Shown here: one piece after another, positions 1-11,700 of the stretch
Layout: every line of letters starts with the position of its first letter
Position numbering within the stretch: the stretch's first letter is position 1
Origin: Lottia gigantea
Lineage: Eukaryota; Mollusca; Gastropoda; Lottiidae
Assembly: GCF_000327385.1 (NCBI RefSeq)
Contig: NW_008709945.1
Span: 1,422,459-1,486,458, forward strand
Length of the DNA: 64,000 nucleotides
Reading direction: 5' to 3'
The notes under the pieces: model-generated
What the model was told of the DNA's origin: nothing
Database searches by the model: none
What the model saw: the letters and a program-made list of their open reading frames with translations, nothing else
Translations under genes and position numbers: made by a program

Positions 1-3000
1 TGTCGAAATAACAACATCATTCAGGTTATTTGGAAGTAAAATAGGGGAAGGTCGAAGTATCGTAATTACGAGAATACAATATTACAAAGTGTGGGTCAAT
101 TCGTCTAAATCTTTGAGGAAAATTTAGAAGAAGCGAAGGTTATGATTGAGTCTAAAATTATGCTGATTATTCACTCGAATGACTCAGTAAGAGGAACAAA
201 TTTATTTCTATCTACAAGTCCAAAGGCTTACAATTATTATTATATTGAAAATACATACTTGACGGTTCAATAGAAACACTCGTCTCTATTTTTTCACTAT
301 ATAAGAAATAACCATAAACTCATATTCGCCAAAATGTTGTTTTGGATTTCAGGTTTCGTTTTGCGTTCGGATCGTTTGTACTCGGTTTATTTATTGAAAG
401 ATATTGAAATTCGGCCTGGTTTCAGTCATCTGATTGAATCTTGAACTCAGTGTCTCAGGCAATTAGTTATTATAAAGTACTCTAGGTAAACCAACTGTGG
501 ATGTTACGACTAATGTATGAGCGTGCTGTGTTCATGGTAAAATTCAAAGATAAAAGATTATATTGTAATTTAAACAATTTAATAGAGGTATGATAATGGA
601 AGATAACAATGATTATTTCAAATTGCAGTGAAAATCAGTTTTTTATGCGGCAAATTCATCTAGGAGCATATTTGGCTTCGGGCAGCATGACATCACTCAA
701 TATGATCATAAATTGAGCTCACACACTGCTTTTCGCAGCCTGAGGTTGTAGCGCTGATTCAGAAAGTCCTGTGAGAGCTACGAGCGATATTTTTGAGCCC
801 ATCACCAACCTAAGTTAGACTGTAGACTGTCACTGTTTGGAGGAATGAGTTCGACTATCTACGTGAGAAACTGAATTTTGAAATTAAATGGAGCATTACG
901 CCCTACTTTCCTAAATGTTTCGACGTGAGTGACAATCATTGCAAATAGTCCAACATAATAAGATGCCCTCTTAATTAGTCCACTGTCCACATTTTTGATG
1001 GACAGTTGTATGAATTGACCTAAAAAAAACTAGGATGACCCCATTATCCTTCAGGACATAGCTGATTATCCAGGTATATCTCCGTACGTATATAGATATT
1101 AATCGGGTTTATCTCTAGGTGATCTTAGTCACCCTAACTAATTATTACAAACCTATCAATCACCTTTCACTTGCTTTACTGTCAAATCTGTCACGAGATA
1201 ATTCGCCAATTTGTCAAATCCAAGTTTAATTTAACTGTTTTTATTCTCTAATCAAATGTATATTACGCCCCCATTTATAATAAGATAGCGTTTTTTCAAT
1301 TTGCAAACCGTTGGTGAAGAATTGTCATAAGCAGCCCATATAACATTTGACAGAAGACAATTGGCATTTTACACGCATAGTCCTACTATCGAGGTATAAC
1401 ACTGTTACTCGTCAATGACTAATGGGTAGTATTCTGTTATGGTTATGGTCATCCTTGAAGCAATTTCAATATCGGACACATTGGCCTACTAACGACTAAA
1501 ACTGTAAGCATAGTTCTGACTATAATATAGTGATAACTAGGTTAACAATTTGTTACCTTGTTAATTTTGACTTAATTACCAGTGATTCAGAAAATCAATA
1601 TTAAGCACAATTCTAAACTCAAACAAGGTACTTAATTACAGTTAACATACATTACAGTACATTAATATCTATTTGGTTGAATAGACAGATGATACTGGTT
1701 GGTGAACACATTGTTACCTATAGATCCTTGCTTCCCAAACTTTTGAAAACCCCAACCTTTTATACACAGGCTGCTTATACCCTACGGCCGACTCAATGGA
1801 GGCTTTTGAGTGAAGAGTTAACAGTGGCTAAGGATCAAGGCATCGTCCAAAAACTATTTAATTTCAGCATATATGAAAGAGAAGTTCCGTTTACTATAGT
1901 TTAGATGAACTACGTTTCGCAAATTACCGAAGATATGTTATAGGTACGCCTAGGATAAACTAGGAGTCCAGTTTGTGATTGTCCACAGTGATTTGGTAAT
2001 CAGTGACGAATTAATCTCTGCAATTGATTCAATCTCACTGGAATTGTCGTCGTTTCGAGCGCTATTCTATCAATCCGAAACAATTGATTCTACCTTTTAA
2101 AAAGTGTGAATATGTGTTATATTGAATTTACCTCGGGTCGTTGAGTTGTGAACAAATTGTTACCTAGATTGTGAGTGAGTTTTCATTGACTATGGTCAAG
2201 TCTTATTTAAGTTGACATGTATTTGACCTCACTGGACCGTTCAGTAATTTTTTCATTAAGAACGATGTAATTTGTATCGGACAATTGGTATACGTGCAAG
2301 CTTGCTAGTTAATAGTGTTTGTGTGAAGATGAATTGTTCACATGCTTTATCCTTTACATTGAAATGAAATGGAGTTTAACGAGTGCAACGTATTGTGTTT
2401 GAAACAGAAGAGACAAACTCATTCAGTATGCAATCAAGGTAACATTCAAATAAAGCCGATGGTATGAAACAGTTTGCATTCTCTCATGCATCTAAAACAA
2501 TCCATTTCTACTCTTGTAAAAGAGGTGTCAATTACAGCTTGCCAGATATTTGCAGTTTTTAACTAATGCTCAGATGAGAAGTTCGAATACAGAATCGAAG
2601 GAGATAAGGATATAGAGAAGGGATCATGAAGCCCGTCTGTTTCGTAGCAAACATTCTTGAAGTCCACTCTAACTTGTGGTAGTAGAAGGGTAGGACGTGT
2701 TGTTCAAATGTCCTGAAGGCTGAACATTTTAATGAGATTTGTTAAAGATTTAACATTTAGTTGAGTGTATTTTAATGTCAGCTTGGATTTAGGTCAACAT
2801 CTTCATATGTACACACAAACAATTTTTACTCTACGATTGTATGTTTGGGCATTAACCTCTGAGAAATATGTAGGATGGTTAACGAACATCAGGTCACCTT
2901 GTCAGTAATACAGGTGGGAAAAAGCACTTTTCATGCCATTGCACGAATCATCAGTCTCAATGAACTATCATAGGAAACACCAGACTCAATATCATGACCA

Positions 3001-5081
3001 ACACGCAAGCAGAAATGAGCTCTGGACAATGGCCGTTTCTGTTGACAGGATGAGAATCTCAAGCAATTGTAGATCAGCATGTGAAATGAAATCGCCAGAA
3101 ATATTTTATCTTCAAAGTAATTATCACCCCCAGAATGATGCTGGCGTTCCTTTTTGTACGATGTTTGTCTTCATTTCCTTCAGTCAGAATCAGAAATTAT
3201 CACATTACAATGCTTAACGGTTGCCCACAAAGAAACCACGAAGCAGTTTTCTAGAACTCTTGTGTCCAGATGATTGTGTCCTCCAGTTGCATTATGTCTA
3301 ATGTGCAAACCTATTTCACAGCAACCCATTTACGTCAACAATATAAACTGGGTCGTCGTGCTCTGCTGGTTACACGAATGAGAACAAGGATGTGCATTCA
3401 CTGAGTTTTATTTTCCTTGTGAAATATGCAATATGAAGATGTCATGCAGATAGTTTTTGACAATGTGACAGTTTGTACGAGTTGTCTAAATAGGTTAATA
3501 AAACCACACTAGTTCGTTTTATCAAGAAAGTTAATCTATAAGAAGATTCTAATCACGGGTTTTAGAATTGAATAGAGGAATTCGAGTAAAACGTTTTTTT
3601 TTTTGTGTGTGAATATTTTACTTATATTACACACTAAGCATTGATAAAACTCGTAGGCTATAAAATAGTGGGACAGGTAATGCTCAAAACCTTTAATGAA
3701 GAAAACATAAGCTGAGATGCCGAAACTTTTCGGCGAGGTACTTGTATTTGGTTCTTTTGTGTTATAGAAGATAGACGTACTCTCTTATAGAAGCACTGGC
3801 AAAGGTCACATGAAGAGAGCATGCTAAAGTTCAAGGGTGTTTTCTTCTTCCGAACCCAGGACCCAGCTACCTCCTCTCTCACCCCAGCCTATGCTACTGT
3901 AAGTTATACTGACATTGAATTTAATTCTTAACATAAGTACACTGTTGATAAATTAAATGACACTTATGCATAAAGTAGGTGTATATTGACATACAAGGCG
4001 GGGAGGCCTGCTTTAATCTGAATTATATACGCAATAATTATCGGGTTGTCAAATACAACTTAATGAAATTGTAAGTATTTACTTCTAGTGAAGTGCACTT
4101 TTGCAGAAGAATATCTTGATAATCCTAAGCGAAGAGTTGTATAAGATGTTTCTGAGGCATTTCATTTAATATGTGATCACCAATATTCCGTACTATATAT
4201 CGAAGTTTTGTGACTAGAGGTGTGGTTTATCCTCGTCTCTTCTATTCAACATGTTCGAAACTATTCAATATCTATCCCATCTATTCACTGATAAGGAGAG
4301 AAGAGGGGGGGGGGGGGTGTTGGGAGGGGAATTAGCAAGACACTTTCTGTCCTCAAGTGTGAATGAATCTAGAATAACATTTTTTAAACTAGAATTCATA
4401 CTCTATGTACTACATATTACGCTAATATTTGTCACAAACTGCACTTAAAATATCTCATCAGGAAATAAAAAAAAGTACTAGGTTATACAGACTATTATAA
4501 ACATGAAAGAGGATTTTATATATTGAAATAGTTTAATGTATTTTCTCACGTTTGAAATTTTCTTTGTTCCACCCTACATATAATTATCATCATACAAACT
4601 ACTGGCTCTAATAAACGGCTTTTTAAGTTGAATAATCGTTTTCATTTTTTCTCTTGCCCTTTCATGTAGGTTATGGTATAGGTTGCGAAAGTTTGACAAA
4701 TCAAATACCCATTGTTTTATTTTATTTTGGAAGGACATGCCATTGTTTTGGACTTAAAAGAAAGATAAAGAAACAGCCTTTTTTTTTATAAGGATATCAA
4801 CTTAGGTTCACAAGGATCCTTTCTTCCATCAGGTCGTTGGCCAATTATGCTGTCATAGATGTTTCCATTTACAGCTTGGTCGACGGGAAGGTGACTTACC
4901 AGACTTTCCAATGCCGACCGAGAAAAGAACCCAGATAATGACTTATAAACTAATTTGGTTGCAATACACTCTTGAAATCACTAATGCAGAGATGATATAT
5001 ATATGGGTTTACGAACAATCTAAATTAAATCACGATGCCTTGTCTTTTGTGTAATTATCTATACATTCAATATATTTTCAG
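1..5081. other. No supported gene; possible 5' part or intron of the EF-hand gene
   Basis: The longest reading frames (around 1677-1904 and 2933-3217) are short, lack splice support and resemble no family I know. The exon starting at 5082 needs an upstream exon ending two bases into a codon. I looked for donor sites (for example near 585 and 2438) and found none with an open frame of the right phase, so the first exon may lie left of the window. A pure G run (about 4305-4317) and A/T-rich stretches are the only compositional features. Confidence 0.5.
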
Positions 5082-5918
5082 GCCCGAAATCCAAACTATG
5101 TTTGATAAATACACCAAGAATTTTGTGAGGAGACTAAAACGACACGATGCTACCAAACTTTTAGAAGACGAATTCAACCTAACACAAGAAGAAGCCGATG
5201 TTATGTTCGACGTTTTTGATAAAGATAAAAATAACGAGTTTAGTTTATGGGAATTTCAACAGTTTTATACTTGTATGGGAAAAGAGTGAGTATTATATGT
5301 CTTTACTTATTTTCAAATTTGCAATTAAAACATGTACGACAATACCCTACCATGTGCGTATAGCTTTTGAGATTTCGCAGCTCAACAGGCTTCACGTAAG
5401 TTGGATTAAACGTAACAGCATGATATCTATCTCAGAATAATGGCCAAGTTATGCCACCATATAAAAGTTTATACGTTTTATAATATTGGCCGCTAAACGC
5501 TTCCATATGGTGCTTCTAGATTAAAATTTTCTTCAATAATGATACCCAAAAGGTTCCTGAAAGACCCAGCAATGTCAAATATACATACATGTATATTGTC
5601 CAGGCAACTTGGGCTTTGTTTCAAAATGGTCACTAATGTCTTCCATAATATCGTTACTGAACTTTTTAACATTTTCGTTTCAGTGCTAAAGACACAATCA
5701 ATTTATTCAATTCATTAGAGAAAGACCACAGTGGTACTATAGACATAGTTAAATGTTTTGACACCATGAAAGGGTTAAAGGCCAGAGATGGACGACATTT
5801 AGAAGAAAATGATATAGAAATGTTAATCAAATCTACCGCAGGACCTGACAAAACCATTGATTTACCTAAATTTATTAGTCTTATGACTAGAGTGAAATTC
5901 TTTAATAATAAGGCATAA
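5082..5918 (+). CDS. EF-hand calcium-binding protein, 3' two exons (5'-partial)
   Basis: Two coding exons, 5082-5285 and 5684-5918, join in phase (acceptor TTTTCAG before 5082, donor GTGAGT at 5286, acceptor TTTCAG before 5684) and end at TAA 5916-5918. They give about 145 residues. The partial peptide has one canonical EF-hand loop at residues 46-57 (DKDKNNEFSLWE: acidic or polar groups at positions 1, 3, 5 and 9, Glu at 12). A second loop (EKDHSGTIDIVK) has Glu at position 1 and Lys at 12, so it probably binds calcium weakly. A third helix-loop-helix near the C-terminus is degenerate. The pattern fits a calmodulin or troponin-C-like sensor, but I cannot name the subfamily. The first exon starts inside a codon, so the N-terminus lies upstream and was not found. 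Confidence 0.8.
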
Positions 5919-6586
5919 AAATTGTTGATATATACTTTTGTTGAAATGTAAATATAGTTTTATTAAGATTTTATGAATGGAATATACGACCACGGACTGT
6001 CTCTTAAAGGGAGATTAATCGTTTAAATATTAACTTTAAAAGTTGAAAGACCCTAATTTAGATATCTGTATCACTTTTTACAATCAAAATTCGACGTCTG
6101 GTTAAGCAGCAATCCAACAAACAGTCCTTGTTGTCACTTGCCTGTCGTTATTGACTTTATCGTTTCATATTATCGGCAAAATTATGAACTAATGGCATTG
6201 AGCGAGAATAGTAATAACGCCCTGGAAATAGCGACATTCTTAATTGGCGTGGTACATTTTTGCTAGATTAGGCTATAGGAGATCCGGTCGTCGGAAGTTA
6301 ATTCTAGAAACTGATATAGACAGCCGAAACTGAGCTGAACTTTATAGGATGGTCAATTCAATATTTTAAGCAAAAATGAGCAATGACAAAATAGAAAATA
6401 GCTCGGTATATTCAATAGTCCCATCCGAGATATGTAACTTTGTCACCTTTTGGTAGAAATAGTTTTTATCCAGCGCTCATAATAAACAGGAATCTTTTGA
6501 AGAACAGGATGTTTTTATAAATTTATTTAGAATGATCGGAGTTATCTGAATAAATATCTCTTATCATATTTTTCTGATTCAGTATA

Positions 6587-6592
6587 AATAAA
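6587..6592 (+). terminator. Candidate polyadenylation signal of the EF-hand gene
   Basis: AATAAA lies about 670 bases after the EF-hand stop codon. Another AATAAA is at 6481-6486. Which one is used cannot be told from sequence. Confidence 0.35.
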
Positions 6593-6819
6593 ATATTAAA
6601 TCATCGAATACTCAAAACTATGAACATCAATTTCTACTCATGTCCATTTTCTTGTATCCATCTCAATTCACGGTATAAGTTTCTAGCTCCATTACATTGT
6701 ACATTAATCATTTCTGTTTTATTCATATGAAGTTATAGTCCATAATTGTTTGACTAATTTCAATGAAGGGACCAAATAGAATTTAGGAAAAACGGCAAAT
6801 GAAAGATGTGTTATTTTTT

Positions 6820-7135
6820 ATTAGTGAGATCTTTGTTATGATTAGTGAGGTATTTGTTATGATTAGTGAGGTCTTTGTTATGATTAGTGAGGTATTTGTT
6901 ATGATTGGTGAGGTCGCTGTGTTAATAATGAGGTCTTTGTTTTGATAAGTGAGGTATTTGTTATGATTAGTAAGGTACTTGTAATAAATATTGAGATCTT
7001 TGTTATGATTTAAGTCTTGTTATGATTAATGCCATCTAAGTTAATGATAATGCCATCCTTTGTTATGATTAATGGGGGTCTTTGTTACAATTTTGTGAAA
7101 TTCTTGTAATCTTTGTTATGATAATTACCTAAACT
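6820..7135. repeat. 21-bp tandem repeat (degenerate)
   Basis: The unit is about ATTAGTGAGGTCTTTGTTATG. Roughly the first ten copies are clear; the array then decays into related TTTGTTATGATTA pieces. It is a minisatellite between two convergent genes, with no coding potential. Confidence 0.8.
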
Positions 7136-7992
7136 GTTACATTAGCTGTATATATTTCAATATATTTGTTATATCTTTATATTGTTATATGTCATCTGTT
7201 ATTATTATAACGTATTATTATAAAACCATTCCTTATTTTATGAAAGTGTTATAAATCCATCAGATGAAATAAGACTTTGAAGACTTTGTCCGCTAAGAAC
7301 TATGACGTCAATTTGCTTTTAGTGCCTCAAGAAAGTGAAATTTTCACGTAACAAAATATGGCTTTTTTTGAATATTTGCATTAAGACACGAAGGGCATGT
7401 GTTTATTGTACAATGACACATGATGGTATGGATGAATTTGGATATTATTGCATCTTGACATGAGAATTGAGAATTTTCCAGTGAAACAGGCATTTATGTT
7501 ATGTATTTCTACCCAAAGAATGCACAATAAATAAGACCAGTTGAATTTTTGTATAACAATTTAATTGTAATAAATTCACAGGGAAACAAATTACAGCTAG
7601 TTATCAACTACTAACTATATAATTCTTATTTAATTGTATACTGAAAAACATGATTGACGCATTCCCTGAGATACAGACTACAACTCAGTAGTTCACATGG
7701 CTACAGACTACACATAATACATTTTCAAGCCACAGATTCAGATACTAAATGAAATGGAGTTTTACATCCTACTTTTACTCATTCCACCCGAATGCGTTTC
7801 TCCCCCTGACAAGATACAGTGCTGACCATAAGCAGAGATCGGAATCCTTCTAACCTAGGACATCAACTAAGCTTTTCTCTTGGCTACGGACTACAAATAA
7901 CATAATAAGTCACAAGCCTGGACTCAGTTACAGGCCACAACCAATTAATTCACCGAAATACAGATTACAGTTAAATCATATTCTTATTCCTG

Positions 7993-8737
7993 TCATCTAA
8001 TATTAGGGAATGTGCCGTCTGGTTGTAAACCAAGATGGGAATTAGTCAGAAAATCTAAAGAACTGGAACTTGTAATAGATTTCTGGACATCTTCTATTTT
8101 GATGGTATCATCAGTTCTGAAAATAAAGTACATTTTTATTACATGCGGACACTTGCGGAGTGAACAGCACCTTTACAGTGTCACTAACACAATATGGTGA
8201 ATCCTTTCCATACAGTGATGTTTCTATGGTAAGGCACGACCCCCCAAAAAAGCTAGCCGGCTAAGTTCAATCCTCAAGGCAAGAAAAATTCTGATGCCTC
8301 AGCCAGTGTTCGCCATAGTCTTCTCAGTGTCGGTTTTCAACCTTTATAAACAATAAATAGTCAAATATCTATTTTTTCATTCATTGTGATATTTGAAGAT
8401 CTACTACTTACTTTGATCTGCTATGTTTGAAGGAAAATGATTTTCGTAATAAATCTTCGACAAAATTTTGCATAGCCTGAAAAATTAAGACAAATGAATA
8501 TCATTTTGGCTCTTTAACACTCATACAATCTGTTAAAAAATTAACAAAATCAACTATTTTACCATTGTGATAAAAGCTACATCAATCCAGAATTTATGAG
8601 AAAAAACTTAAGAAAAAGGGAATTTTAGTCAGATAATATAAGGAATAACTAATGGTACTTACTGAATACAGTATATCTTCACAGGCTGACCCATACACAT
8701 TGTCTTGTAGATGTACTGGCTTTAATCTGACACCAAT
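7993..8737 (-). other. YEATS2: YEATS2 C-terminal histone-fold-like exons
   Basis: The three last exons encode [16 protein letters not shown], then [19 protein letters not shown], then [12 protein letters not shown], and end at TGA 7995-7993. In human YEATS2 the matching tail (VEDMILKATEQLVNDILRQ ... FLDFLTNKHMGI) is the segment that pairs with NC2-beta through a histone fold. Conservation here suggests the same partner contact, which is inferred from the family. Confidence 0.85.
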
Positions 8738-11700
8738 CTACAGAAATTATAAAGCAAACATGATAAAATCACATTGTGAACTTTAAATAGATTGTCATGT
8801 TAATATTTACTCTATATCAAAAAGTGGCCAATGCAGATTGTACCCGAAGAAGGGTCAATAATGAAGAAATAAATTGGAGAGTTTAAAACCAATCTAACAA
8901 ACCTTCTGACAAGAGTCTTGTATATATTCAGCTGGTTCAGAGGGAGGTAGATAAATTGATGGAATACTGTAATTATCAGAATCTACTGGCTCTTCTTTTA
9001 TTTTAACTTTCACCTTTGTTGGAGGATCTATAAAAAGTAAAGTTATTTATGTTGAATGTAAGGCCTGTATGATGTTGTTTTAGGTTCAAGACTGGCTAGA
9101 AATTCAAAGAGAAAAAATACTTCTTCTTTTCTTACAAGTTTTGATTTGAGAAATAATGATATTCTGTAAAAGAAACACTAGAAACAATAACTTCACCACA
9201 GAGAGTGTTTTCAAGCATTAATAAATGGAAATGTATGAAAATGTCTTTACTGTTCTGTACTTGATGTTTGTTGTAAATAATAATGAGATAATGGAGTTTC
9301 ACTTCAATCACTGAAAAAAACTTTGACATGACATCAGAGTTTAGAACCTGATTGTTAATTCCATGTTATCATCTTTGAAATGATGCTACCTACCTATGTG
9401 TAGAATATCAACTTCATCATCACTATCAGATGATCCTGGTAGATTAGTTGGTAGTTGATTAATAATAAGCTGGAGATCTGTTAAACTATTGATTGGCAGT
9501 GGTGTTGTCTCTGGTTTATTTTTTGTCTCTTCAGTTTTTAGCTCTTCTTTCTTTTCTGGAATGTAAATGAGTTTATAAAATATTTGCTCATTGGATATCA
9601 TCTAAAATCTTATTACTTCAGCGAATTATAATATATAAACTCTGTATCTTGTAAATTTACTGAGAAAGTTCACTTCTCATAGTTCACGGAAACTGACAAA
9701 ATGTTTTGTATTTTTCCTGAAATTTACACAAGGAATTCTATAGGATTAATCTTTAAAGATTTTACCTAAATAATGTGGACTAAAGGCATGTAATCTACAC
9801 CAATACATAATCTGTTTAGTTGACCACAGTTGTGTCCCTTTGAACACGTCTGTTTTTAAATATTGGATGATGTACTGTCGTACCCATGATGCTCTTTGCC
9901 ACTAAAAAATGAAATGAGATAAGAGATGTATTTATTTTGCTTTTGCCACAATGACCACATTAAGGAAGCTCAAGTTAACACAATTCTTCAACTTTAAAGC
10001 AATGGACAAATATTTTAGATGAAATAATACAGAGAATAGAAAAATCCCCAAAAAGACCAATTACATCAACTACAGAGAATCTTCTTGTTTTTAATTGACA
10101 CCTCCTGGTCATCAAATTTGTCTGTCATAGAGAAGAGAACTTTGCAAATTGAGAATATAGAGAATCTTAGCTGAAACTTCGCCTAAGTAATTGTACTCCA
10201 TTACAATCATATTACCTATATCCTACCAACTAACCATTCAAGAAATCAATTTGATATCAAAGAAGGAAATATTTTACCTCTGAAGCACGTCTTTTGCCAA
10301 TATTCCAGTTTAACCATTGATTATAAGAGTGAGCACAGTAGGGATGGGTGCTGCGATCTGGAATTAGTAAAGAAATGTAAAAACACCTGGGCTGAGTTAA
10401 CACTGTGTTTTCATATACAGAGTTGGTTCATTTCACAAAAAACATGCAGAAAAGATGATGCACTAAACTTTAAATGTAAAGTGAAATTGAAGTGAAAGGA
10501 AGGAAATAAGGAGGCCCGATCTGTCAAGACTAGCTTTCAGCATATTAAATTTTGAGATGTGCAGTACTAACTTGCATTATGTTGTACTAATGGATGTCTT
10601 TTAACTGCTGTTTTTATTAAAGACAATATATCACTGTGATTTTCAGGTCTGAAAAATATAAACAGGTTCATAAAACTATCGAAATATTTGGTTCTTCAAC
10701 AAAGATGGCATTTCAGTTTTGCAATGATTTAAGAAATTACATCCAGTCAAATTGACGGACAATATCGTAACATGACTTGCACAGGTCCATCTAAAACCTC
10801 AAACCAAAGAAAAGTGTAGGAGCTAATGTCACCTTGGCATTGCAAAAGTTAGAGTCTCGATAAAGTAGGTATGTCTCTACTTCGCTTTACACATATGGAA
10901 ATTTTCCTCAAAATGTTTTCAACAGCAAGAGATAGCAAATCACCAGTTTCATATATCTTCAAATCCCTTGATGCATTAGTTTTGCCTAAATAATTCACAA
11001 ATCACAAAAAAACAGTTGATTTATACTTACAAAAGAGGTGGGATCTTTTCATCTTCTATTTTTGGAACTTTCTTTTTCAATCCAAGTCTTCGTTTATCTA
11101 AATCTTTATCATAAGTAACCTGGCTGAGGGCAGAAATATTAAGTTTTGGTCCATTGAGAAATTTCTTTTCATCTATTTGCTGCTTCACAGTCATTGGACT
11201 TTGATTGACAGAAGTCAGCTTGTCAATTACATTTTGATTGGTTAATTTCATAGATATCTTGATGTCATTGGATGATTTTGAAAGTTGTTGCAAAGCTGCT
11301 TGATCTGATTGACTAATTTGTCCGTCTGGTTGCACCTTTAGCAAAAGTGTTCTGGAACCAACACTGGCAAGCACTACTTGTGGAGATTTGTTTTGTGGAT
11401 TGGTCGAATGATTGGCTGCCCCAATATGGTTGCTGACCTTTGGAGTCAAAGCACTGATGTGGTTGTTTTGAATAACAAGTTTTACTGGATTCACATTTGA
11501 TAACATGTTCACTTTAGGCACTGAACCATCCTTTAATACTGACGACTTTTGAATTTGTGAATTCAAAATCAAAGAAACTGGCTTTTGAGAAGAATCTTTA
11601 GTTTCATTTTTTCCAAGAAGTGAAAATGTTTTGCTGTTACTTGGAGGAGCACTAGTTCCTACAACTTTCAAGGCTGTCTGAGGCTGGTTTATATTGTTCA

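Larger units (their letters stand above)
5919..7992. other. Intergenic: EF-hand 3' UTR, 21-bp repeat, YEATS2 3' UTR
   Basis: This holds the 3' UTR of the EF-hand gene on the left and the 3' UTR of YEATS2 (minus strand) on the right; the two genes converge here. About 7745-7850 contains a stretch beginning AATGGAGTTTTACATCC that resembles similar pieces near 38170, 38660 and 39360, probably fragments of one dispersed repeat. No further reading frame is convincing. Confidence 0.45.

Noticed and set aside
2369-2437. MEFNECNVLCLK... frame before a GTAACA donor as first exon of the EF-hand gene
   Set aside because: It ends one base into a codon, whereas exon 5082 needs two; joining gives the wrong frame.
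2933-3217. 94-residue plus-strand frame as an exon
   Set aside because: No splice sites, no family resemblance, and random-looking composition.
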